DNA of 15,919 nt from Acephala macrosclerotiorum. Lineage: Eukaryota > Ascomycota > Leotiomycetes > Helotiales > Mollisiaceae. Location: the NCBI GenBank assembly GCA_014904845.1, contig MU119849.1, positions 1 to 15,919 on the forward strand. The letters run 5' to 3'. The position numbers were made by a program, and so were the translations under genes. The number at the start of each line of letters is the position of its first letter. Position 1 is the first letter of the stretch. Shown one piece after another: positions 9,571 through 15,919 of the stretch. The notes below the pieces were generated by a model. The model saw only the letters and a list, made by a program, of their open reading frames with translations, ran no database searches and was not told where the DNA came from.

Positions 9571-9714
9571 ATAAAAAAAAAAAAAAACAATAAAAATAGT
9601 GTAAAGAATTAAAAAGAATATTTATTAAAAAAAAAAATAAAAAAAAAATAATTTTTGTATTATATTTCGAATTTTGTAATTATTTGATTTATAAAATTAA
9701 AAAAAGAAAAATTA
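9571..9714 (+). other. A-rich 3' tail after Copia copy 1 pol
   Basis: Long A-runs with few other bases (about 9562-9650) follow the stop codon. Copy 2 has the same tail up to the window end. It could be the decayed polypurine tract and 3' UTR, but no defined purine tract next to an LTR can be pinned down. Confidence 0.4.
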
Positions 9715-9926
9715 TTTCAATTTCGGCGCTTATAATTCTCGATGAACTTCGAGAATAATATTAGTTTATTAGCGTTGTTTTCAAAGTTTAATCACATGAT
9801 TTTTGCATTGAAATATTAGCGAGTTTTACGTATTAACGAATTATAGTAAAAAAAAAAAATAATAGCGTTTTTTAAATAATTGAATTGAATTAATTCTTAT
9901 TACAAAAAAAGAACTACTAGTATAAG
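9715..9926. other. Less-decayed segment between the two Copia copies
   Basis: This stretch is richer in G and C than its surroundings and keeps CpA/TpG sites. It contains an 8-bp stem inverted repeat (9735-9756), the string aatattagtttattag (about 9755-9770), close to the start of the Copia island, and a CACATG (about 9793). No reading frame is seen. The aligned part of copy 2 ends before this point, so whether it belongs to the element (3' UTR or an LTR part) or is a separate insertion cannot be told. Confidence 0.45.
9735..9756. repeat. Perfect 8-bp stem, 6-base loop inverted repeat
   Basis: attctcga (9735-9742) and tcgagaat (9749-9756) flank the loop tgaact. It lies in the less-decayed segment between the Copia copies. 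Confidence 0.7.
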
Positions 9927-10020
9927 TACAATATTAGTTTAATAGTCACGTGCGGCACTAGGCCAGATCGGGACTAGCGCCGTTTGCACTAAAATTGAGA
10001 TTATATTTTTCAATTTTTGT
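9927..10020 (+). repeat. GC-richer island at the start of Copia copy 2 (putative LTR start)
   Basis: This is the partner of 3791-3890, with CACGTG at 9947-9952. An inverted repeat, cggcactag (9953-9961) and ctagcgccg (9974-9982), has one A-C mismatch that a single reversed transition would make a perfect 9-bp stem around a 12-base loop. CpA and TpG sites survive here but are rare in the surrounding leader. Confidence 0.5.
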
Positions 10021-11064
10021 GTATTTATTAGATTTAAAATAAAACAATTAATTAATAAATTATTTAATTTATTTATTTCGTTTTTAATTTATTACTAATA
10101 ATAAATATTTTTAATAATACTAATACTAATTAATAATTGTTCAATTAATTACGAAATAATTAGATTTTTATTTAAAAAAAATTAATTTATAAAAAAAAAA
10201 AATATTTTTAAATAATTTGTTTTTTATAAAAAAATATTTAAAATAATTAATATATTTTCGAAAAAACGAAAATTTATAAGAATTCTTTTATAAAAACGCG
10301 TTAAAAGTATTGAGATTATTAAAAACTTAAAAAAAATAATACGCGAGCGATTTTAAATTTGTATTTATTTTTCAAATTTACGTTTATTATATAAAATAAT
10401 AATATTTACGAAAAACGAATAAAAAAACGTAAAAACGATTTTAAATTTGTATTAATTTATTTGAATTTATATTAAAAACGAATTTTCAAAAAAAATTTTA
10501 CGTTTTTACTCGTTATTTAATTAAAAACGTATAAATATTAATAATAATATTTATTTGAATTCGAATTAAAAATTTTAATTTTTTTATTATTTATTATATA
10601 ATTATTTTTTAAAATAAAAAATTTATTTAAAATCAAATTTTTTTATAATAAAATCAAATAAAAAATAAATTTCGATTTTATAAATAATAAAAATTTTAAT
10701 AAAATAATATTAAATAAATATATTTTTTATTATTTTAAAATATATAAAAAAAAAAAATTTTAATTACAATTTATAGAAATACTTTTAAAAGAATTTTAAA
10801 AATTACTCGTAAAAAATTTTACGTTTAATATATTAAAATTTTATACGTTGTTTACGAGATTTTTTACGTATTTATAAAATTTAAATATCGAAAAATAGAA
10901 AATTTATTATTAATAATTTGAAAAAAATTTTTTAATAAAAAAAGTTTTATAAATAAATACAAATAGAAATCGTCAATTAATTAAAAAATAAAAATTTTTT
11001 TTTTTAATAAAATCGATTAATTCAATTAATAAATCAAAATATTTTAATATTAATATTCAATAAT
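10021..11064 (+). other. Long non-coding leader of Copia copy 2
   Basis: It matches copy 1 leader 3880-4930 throughout, including the direct repeat pair (10346 and 10434) and the degenerate 22-bp tandem block (about 10787-10880). It is slightly more AT-rich than copy 1, with many of copy 1's remaining G and C bases read as A and T. There is no reading frame of note. Confidence 0.45.
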
Positions 11065-12063
11065 TAAAATATAATTATTTTTACGATTTCAATTACTAAT
11101 ACAAATTTTTTTATTACGAATACGATTATTTTTACGAATACTTTTTATATTTTTTTTATTGTAATTTTTTTTATAAATACAAATTTATTTAATATAATAC
11201 AAAATATTTAATATATTTATTAATAATTTTTTTAATAGTAATCGAATTAATATAACAATTTATAGAGTATTTCTATTAAATTACTTATAAATTTAATAAA
11301 AATTTATATTAATAATAAAAAATATAATAAAAAATTATACGATATTTTTAATTACAAATTATCGATTTTTTATAATTATTGTAATAAAATCGAATTATTT
11401 TAAAATTAATACGATAAAATATTTTTTATTACTTTTATAGAACGTATAAACGCATTTTATTTCAATAAATTTTTAGAAAAAAATTTCGATTTTATTATAT
11501 TAGTAATAATAATAAAAATTTATTTTGAGATTAAAAAAAATCGTTAATTATATATATTTTTATAAAGAGAAATAATTTTAATAAAAATTATTACGATTAA
11601 TTTAATAAAAATTAAATTAAAATATTTATAAATATTTTTCGATTAATTTCAAAAAATTCAATTAAATTTATTATTAGAATATTAAACGAAATATAGTTTG
11701 CGAAATCAAATTATTAGTGTTTATTGAAATATTGAAAAGTGTAATTTTATTTTTTATAAGTTCGTTAATATTTTTGAGAGTATTTATATTGAATTACGAT
11801 CAATAGTAAATACTGTAATGTGATCACGTGAAATACAATAGTATAATTTAAATTCTATTTTTTAAGATCAAAAAAAAAACGAACTCGATTAAAATTAAAT
11901 CGATCGTATTTATAAAAAACGAAACAAAAAACGCGATCGAGTACAAAATCGAAAATATTAAAATCGAAAAAACTTTCGAGATAAATATCGTAGAAATTAT
12001 AAATTTCAAAAAGAATTATACTAAAAAAAATATTATATTTATAGTAAATCGAAATATTAATCA
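11065..12063 (+). pseudogene. Copia copy 2 gag remnant (capsid and zinc knuckle)
   Basis: This is the partner of the copy 1 gag. The Thr/Asn-rich start (from 11083) is followed in frame 1 by R-I-N-A-F-Y-F-N-K-F at 11443-11472, then L-R-N-Q-I-I and S-R-E-I-Q near 11700-11840. The zinc knuckle starts at 12031, where all Cys positions now read Tyr (Y-Y-I-Y-S-K-S-K-Y), so it is more damaged than copy 1. Copy 2 keeps a 24-base in-frame stretch at 11577-11614 that copy 1 lacks. An A-run near 12078 is one base longer than in copy 1 and shifts the frame into protease. The 89-codon open frame on the opposite strand (12124-11855) is an antisense by-product. Confidence 0.6.
11577..11614 (+). repeat. 14-bp direct repeat with 10-base spacer
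   Basis: tttaataaaaatta occurs at 11577-11590 and 11601-11614. Copy 1 has a single unit here (5444-5457), and the 24-base difference equals one repeat plus the spacer, the usual outcome of slippage or recombination between short repeats. Confidence 0.8.
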
Positions 12064-12332
12064 ATAAAATATACGATAAAAAAAACGACAATAAATATAT
12101 ATAAAATTTCAATAGTAAATCCAATATACGATAGATCGAGATATTACAATAATTTATTATTAGAATTTTCTCGCTAAAATCGAGAAAATAAAAAGTCTAT
12201 CAAAAAATAATCAAATAATAAAAATTGATCAATTGCTAATAAATATAGAAATAAAGAACGAGAATAAGAATTATTTTATCGAATTTAAAGAAATCGATAG
12301 TACGCAAACAGTAATTATTTTAAATGATCAAT

Positions 12333-12472
12333 TTACTATAATAGAATTGAGTAATAATATTGTCGATCCGCATTAGACTAGTTTGACACGTGATCTAGTC
12401 CTGGATATAAGAGATTTGACATTTTGTAATTTTAAGAAATCAATCGAGCATTTTTTGCTTTTTTACATTACT
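12333..12472. repeat. Target-site duplication TTAC(T) flanking the 130-bp insertion
   Basis: ttact lies at 12333-12337 and 12468-12472. Whether the last T is part of the duplication or of the element is ambiguous. The total gain over copy 1 in this interval is 136 bases, of which one is explained by a longer A-run. Confidence 0.55.
12337..12467. mobile_element. About 130-bp insertion in Copia copy 2, probable solo LTR
   Basis: Copy 1 has an uninterrupted site (6170-6190, aatttattcgttat). In copy 2 the same site is split by about 130 bases, with ttac(t) on both sides (12333-12337 and 12468-12472), a 4-5 bp target duplication of the size made by LTR elements. With a 4-bp duplication the insert starts TATAATAG (TGTAATAG before RIP would be canonical) and ends TTACA. 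Inside are GACTAG and CTAGTC arms (12376-12381, 12395-12400) around CACGTG (12387-12392), then TATAAGAG (12406-12413), a TATA-box-like promoter arrangement. There is no reading frame. It is clearly less AT-rich than its surroundings. Alternatives are a short non-autonomous element (TRIM-like) or a MITE, but no terminal inverted repeat is seen. Orientation is probably +, from the TATA position. Confidence 0.6.
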
Positions 12473-12479
12473 CGTTATA

Positions 12480-12900
12480 TTATTACGAGAGAAAATATAT
12501 TCAATATTTTATTATTACAATTTAAATTACTTGAATCGAATTAATATTTATTTTTTATTTTCAAAAATCGATACTTTTTAAAAGTTTTTTAAAAGATTAT
12601 ATCGAATAATAAAATCGTCAAAGTATCAATTACTAATTAATTGCAATTTATAGTACTACGAAAATTTGATATTAACGTTCAATTAAATGTATTTACAATC
12701 GAAGTTTATAAGATTCGCTTTAATAAAAACACTATTTTATTGTAAAAAATTATTCGAATCGATATTTTATTAGATATTATTACTTTTTATATTGTTTCTA
12801 TAAATATACTTTTTTTATTTTATATTTAAAATATAAATATTATAAATATAAAATTCGATAATTTAAAGAATATTTTGATTCAAAGAAATAAAATTGTTTT
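12480..12900 (+). pseudogene. Copia copy 2 aspartic protease remnant
   Basis: Frame 2 reads I-I-S-N-N-K-I-V-K-V-S-I-T from 12596, with N-N-K (12605-12613) at the place of the active-site Asp-Thr/Ser-Gly, the same loss as in copy 1. V-S-I-T after it is closer to the usual protease sequence than the copy 1 equivalent. It continues Q-F-I-V-L-R-K-F-D-I-N-V and ends K-F-D-N-L-K-N-I-L-I-Q from 12851, in the same register as the integrase that follows. The insertion at 12337-12467 separates it from gag. Confidence 0.6.
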
Positions 12901-13009
12901 TATTATAAAAAAATAAAACTATTTATAAATACTATTGTATTAATTAGAAAAAAATCTAATTTAAAATCATTTTATTAATATAAAATTACGTTAATTATAT
13001 AGACGTTTT

Positions 13010-13950
13010 GATTATTTATCGATACAACGTTTTATAAAAAAATTTTAACGAGTTAATTATAATATAAATATTAAATATATTTAGTATTTTATTAAGTATT
13101 GTTATTACTATTAAATATATAAATAATTATTTGAAAAATTTAAATTTATTTTATAAAATGATTATAAATTCAATTATTCGATTATTATTGATATTTTATA
13201 TTTAAATAAGAAATTAATTTTGCAAATAATAAACTCGTTTATAGTATTTCAAATTATTAAATTTATAAAGAATATATTTGCGAAAATAATATAAAATACA
13301 TTATATATATATTAAATCGATATATATTAAAAATTATTGAATTATATCGTTTATAATATTGAAAAGAATTTTTCGTTTATAGAGTTTTAATAAAACGCTA
13401 AAACAATAATAATTAAAATCAAAAAAGTACTCATTGAAATTTATAATAGTATAAAAAAAGTAAAAAAATACTATATTTTATTATATTGAATTTACGAGAT
13501 TATTTACGACGAATTAATCGAAAAATAAATTGATAAAAATATGATTTTACAAATAATAATCAAAATTATTAATAATTCGATAAAATTGAATAATATTGTA
13601 TTTATATTATTAGTTTTTGAAATATATTTTAAAATAACTAGTAACGATATATTATTATTATCAATTATTAAAAAAATTAAAATAATTCGAGTAATTATTA
13701 AAAAAATACGTCGTTTATATATTTAATATTAAATTAATAATACGTTTTCAATAAAAAATAATTTAAATACTAAATTTATATTAGATTTATTAATTTTGTT
13801 TAAAGTACGCGTTTAATATAAAAAAAGCGAATAAAAAAAATTATATAAACTATTAATAATTAATAAAAAAATATGTATAATCGATATATTTTATAGATTA
13901 ATTAATTTTTATTCAACGATTATTAAATTTTATTATACGAAAAAAAAAGT
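13010..13950 (+). pseudogene. Copia copy 2 integrase remnant
   Basis: Frame 2 holds the domain without a frame change from the zinc-binding part to the C-terminus. Y-C-Y-Y-Y has its Cys at 13100-13102. S-I-I-I-D-I-L-Y-L has the first catalytic Asp at 13190-13192. The second Asp reads Asn (13355-13357), while the Glu is kept (GAA 13436-13438) in V-L-I-E-I-Y-N-S-I. A 61-codon uninterrupted piece at 13541-13726 contains I-L-L-V-F-E-I-Y, the end-of-core segment typical of fungal Copia integrases. The C-terminal I-N-F-Y-S-T-I-I-K-F-Y-Y-T starts at 13901. Stops remain elsewhere, and loss of one Asp of the DDE triad means no activity. Confidence 0.72.
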
Positions 13951-13999
13951 ACTAAAAGTTTATAATCGAATTAGCGATTAAAAAAATAATTAAAAAAAT

Positions 14000-15024
14000 T
14001 AAAAAGAAATTTTTTGATTTTTTTAATCGAACGAAATAAATAAAAAACTAATTAAAAAATGTAATTGAAAACGCTTAAAAAAATTACGAAACAAAAACGT
14101 ATATAATAAAAAATTTAAATAAAATAAATATTATAATTTTATTAAAAACGATAAAAAAAATTACAAAAATTTCAACGATTAATTTTTTATTATTATTATT
14201 GAAAAAACTAAAATTTCTATAGTTTTTATAATAAGTAAAAAAAAAAGCGATATATAATTATCGTTAAAACTACGAAAAAAAAATATAATTACAATTTTTG
14301 AATAATTATTCGAAGTATTTTAAAAAAAAGAAATTAATAATTTGATTATAAAAAGAGTTTTTAGTTTCGTTTAATACGATTCTAATAAATATATTAGAAT
14401 TCGAATTTTCAATTTGAGATTAATTAACGAAATCAAAAGTAAAATTATTAATATTTTTTACGAGAAATCGAGATTAATAATTTAAAAATATAATAATAAA
14501 AAAAAAAATTGATTTTTATATAATTTTCAACAATACAAAGAATTAATCAATAACTAGTTATCGTTTTAATACTTTTTTTAATTCAATTTCTAAATAAGAA
14601 AATTAAAATGTAATTTCGTAATATTATTTAAATTTATATTTAATTTACAACAAATTTTCAACGATTTATATTAGTACATTTATTAAAAAAAATTCGTTAT
14701 TTACATTTATTAAATACAATTATAATTATTTTGAAACTTTTATATAGAATTGCGAAAATAAAAATATACTAATAAATTACGTATTACAAATATTATAAAA
14801 AGAAACTATTTATAATTATATCGATATACGATTTTTATTTTCTAATTACAATTATTAAAAATTTTTTCGATATTATTAAAATACAAATCGATAATACGTT
14901 TATATTAGTAAAAAAAGAATTTTTTATTTTCGAGAAAAACGAATTCAATAAAATTAAATTTTTAATCAAATTTAAAAAAGTTTTAATACTAGAAATATTA
15001 TTAATTTTTAATAAATGCGTTTTA
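14000..15024 (+). pseudogene. Copia copy 2 reverse transcriptase remnant
   Basis: Frame 1 shows L-L-Y-R-I-A-K near 14740, Y-Y-K-Y-Y-K-K-K-L, Y-D-F-Y-F-L-I-T and Q-I-D-N-T-F-I-L at 14884-14907, then F-N-K-C-V-L-I before a TAA. As in copy 1 the catalytic Asp pair reads Asp-Asn. RT sits in a different frame from the integrase C-terminus, and the same relative shift is present in copy 1, so it predates the split of the copies or reflects an indel in the decayed stretch 13960-14700. RT and RNase H share one frame here. Confidence 0.65.
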
Positions 15025-15055
15025 ATTTAATTCGAAAATACGATTCAATTACAAC

Positions 15056-15082
15056 AAAAAAATTAAAACAAAAAAATTAAAC
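15056..15082 (+). repeat. 14-bp repeat, one full unit plus a partial
   Basis: aaaaaaattaaaac at 15056-15069 is followed by a partial unit. This is the unexpanded counterpart of the array at 8761-8815 in copy 1, located between RT and RNase H. Confidence 0.7.
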
Positions 15083-15249
15083 TAGTAAATATTAAATTAT
15101 TTAATTTTCAAATTAAATATTAAAAACAATAAATTAAAAAAATTTATATTACTATAATTTGTCAATTTAAAACAATTTTCGATTTGTTTATTATTATTTA
15201 ATACTAAAATTCAATGAAAAAAAAAATTATTATATTGAATAAAAAATTA

Positions 15250-15837
15250 AAATAATAAATTAAAAATTTGAATCGAAGACTCAAATATATTACTTTTGAT
15301 TTATTTACGACGAAATTTTTCGTTTTTATTGATAGTTCATTTGCAAATAATAAAAATTTTAATTTTCAAATTAAATATAAAATTATTTTAACAAATAAAC
15401 GTCAATTGAACAATGAAAAATTTGAAATCAAAAGAAATTTTATTTATTACAATTCTATTAAAAATAAACGCATTACTAAAAGCGTTTTAATTTCTGAGAT
15501 ATATAATATAATAAAAAAAATCGATATAGTAATCGCAATCGAATTTATTATTAATATAATTATTTAATAATTCGATTTTTTTAAAATCTCAATAATCGTT
15601 TATACAAATTTATATTCATTATACGAGTATTTAATCAAATTAGAAACTACTAAAAAAAAGCGTTTTATAATCAATATTATAATTCTTTATTAATCGTATA
15701 AATATTGAAAACTACAAAAAATTCAATAAATCAACGATTAAAATAATTTAACGAATATTATAACAAAATCAATATTTAATAAAACTTTGAAAAAATTTCT
15801 AAATACGAATTATTTTAAAATTCGAATAAAAAAATAA
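15250..15837 (+). pseudogene. Copia copy 2 RNase H remnant, end of pol
   Basis: This is the best-preserved coding piece in the window: 15268-15567 is open for 99 codons. It reads L-K-Y-I-T-F-D-L-F-T-T-K-F-F-V-F-I-D-S-S-F-A-N-N (cited as two adjoining motifs, 15280-15312 and 15313-15351). The first catalytic Asp is at 15331-15333, and K-R-I-T-K-S-V-L-I-S-E-I-Y holds the catalytic Glu at residue 77. After two stops the frame continues I-V-Y-T-N-L-Y-S-L-Y-E-Y, where the third catalytic Asp reads Asn, then to TAA 15835-15837. The F-V-D-x-S-F-A-N-N and S-E-I-Y signatures are typical of Ty1/Copia RNase H. The ATG at 15268 is not a real start, since this is the interior of a polyprotein. Confidence 0.78.
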
Positions 15838-15919
15838 ATTAAAAAAAAAAAAAACAATAAAAACAATATAGAAAACTAAAAAAAATACTTATTAAAAAAA
15901 AATAAAAAAAAAGTAATTT
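15838..15919 (+). other. A-rich 3' tail of Copia copy 2, cut by window end
   Basis: A-runs match the tail of copy 1 (9571-9655). Any 3' LTR lies outside the window. Confidence 0.4.

Larger units (their letters stand above)
3791..9926 (+). mobile_element. Ty1/Copia retrotransposon, copy 1 (decayed, complete order)
   Basis: The segment starting at tacaatattag (3791) is repeated head to tail from 9927, and similarity holds through the whole coding region. The + strand order is leader, gag, protease, integrase, RT, RNase H, A-rich tail, which is Copia order (integrase before RT). Copies differ mainly by C/T and G/A transitions. Copy 1 carries two 1-base deletions relative to copy 2 (in the A-run near 6651-6660 and near 7407-7415), a 24-base loss near 5444-5457 and an expanded 14-bp repeat at 8761-8815. 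The left edge is inferred from where similarity begins. The right edge is placed at the start of the next repeat unit, although the coding part ends at 9570. If 3791 and 9927 are LTR starts, the two copies share an LTR, as in tandem arrays made by LTR recombination. Confidence 0.7.
9927..15919 (+). mobile_element. Ty1/Copia retrotransposon, copy 2 (decayed, 3' end beyond window)
   Basis: This is the second head-to-tail copy, starting at tacaatattag (9927) exactly like copy 1 at 3791. It has the same order: leader, gag, protease, integrase, RT, RNase H, A-rich tail. Relative to copy 1 it keeps a 24-base stretch (about 11577-11614) and an unbroken register from protease through the integrase C-terminus. 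It carries a foreign segment of about 130 bp at 12337-12467. The window ends in the A-rich tail, so the right end and any 3' LTR are not visible. Copy 2 keeps the integrase Glu and RNase H Glu that copy 1 lost, yet still lacks other catalytic residues. Confidence 0.7.

Noticed and set aside
11855..12124. 89-codon minus-strand open frame, similar to the one in copy 1
   Set aside because: Its similarity to 5698-5946 comes from the two elements being copies of each other. It is antisense to gag, whose own frame shows the zinc knuckle.
12376..12400. Terminal inverted repeats of a DNA transposon in the 130-bp insertion
   Set aside because: The GACTAG/CTAGTC arms are internal, not at the ends, and the insert ends are not inverted copies of each other.
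15268..15567. A stand-alone 99-residue gene
   Set aside because: Its sequence is the middle of a Copia RNase H; coding similarity extends upstream of the ATG and beyond the stop to 15837.
1..15919. Mitochondrial, apicoplast or bacterial AT-rich genome
   Set aside because: No intact organelle or bacterial gene, rRNA or tRNA is seen. The coding remnants are Copia and Gypsy retroelements typical of fungal nuclear DNA.

Overview
The window looks like an AT-rich, repeat-packed compartment of a filamentous ascomycete (Pezizomycotina) nuclear genome. It holds no intact gene. What can be recognised are decayed LTR-retrotransposon coding regions carrying the mark of repeat-induced point mutation (RIP): glutamine and tryptophan codons turned into stops, Asp to Asn, Glu to Lys, Cys and His to Tyr, while the reading frame stays largely in register. 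Cytosine survives almost only before G. In bases 1-480 I count C followed by G 14 times, by A twice, by T once and by C never.

Layout. (1) 445-2207, + strand: the end of a Ty3/Gypsy pol gene, namely the RNase H C-terminus and then a whole integrase in one register, ending in an N-R-L-K-K-F motif. (2) 2208-3790: very AT-rich sequence with no recognised element; a minus-strand reading frame of unknown identity lies at 2990-3378. (3) 3791-9926: copy 1 of a Ty1/Copia element. (4) 9927-15919: copy 2 of the same element, head to tail with copy 1 at a spacing of about 6.14 kb, its 3' end cut off by the window edge. Both copies read, on the + strand: GC-richer island and long leader (putative LTR plus 5' UTR), gag with a zinc knuckle, aspartic protease, integrase, reverse transcriptase, RNase H, A-rich 3' tail. 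This is the Copia gene order. A foreign segment of about 130 bp with a 4-5 bp target duplication, most likely a solo LTR, interrupts copy 2 between gag and protease (12337-12467).

Neither Copia copy can encode active enzymes. Both have lost the integrase second Asp and one RT active-site Asp. Copy 1 has also lost the integrase and RNase H Glu, and copy 2 the third RNase H Asp. The copies differ mostly by C/T and G/A transitions, plus a few informative indels.

The most notable signals are four less-decayed, GC-richer non-coding islands (about 3791-3890, 9715-9830, 9927-10020, 12337-12467). They keep CpA sites that are gone elsewhere and share CACGTG or CACATG boxes and inverted repeats. The strict sparing of CpG during decay is also notable. 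Element identities rest on motif recognition by eye; no database search was run.
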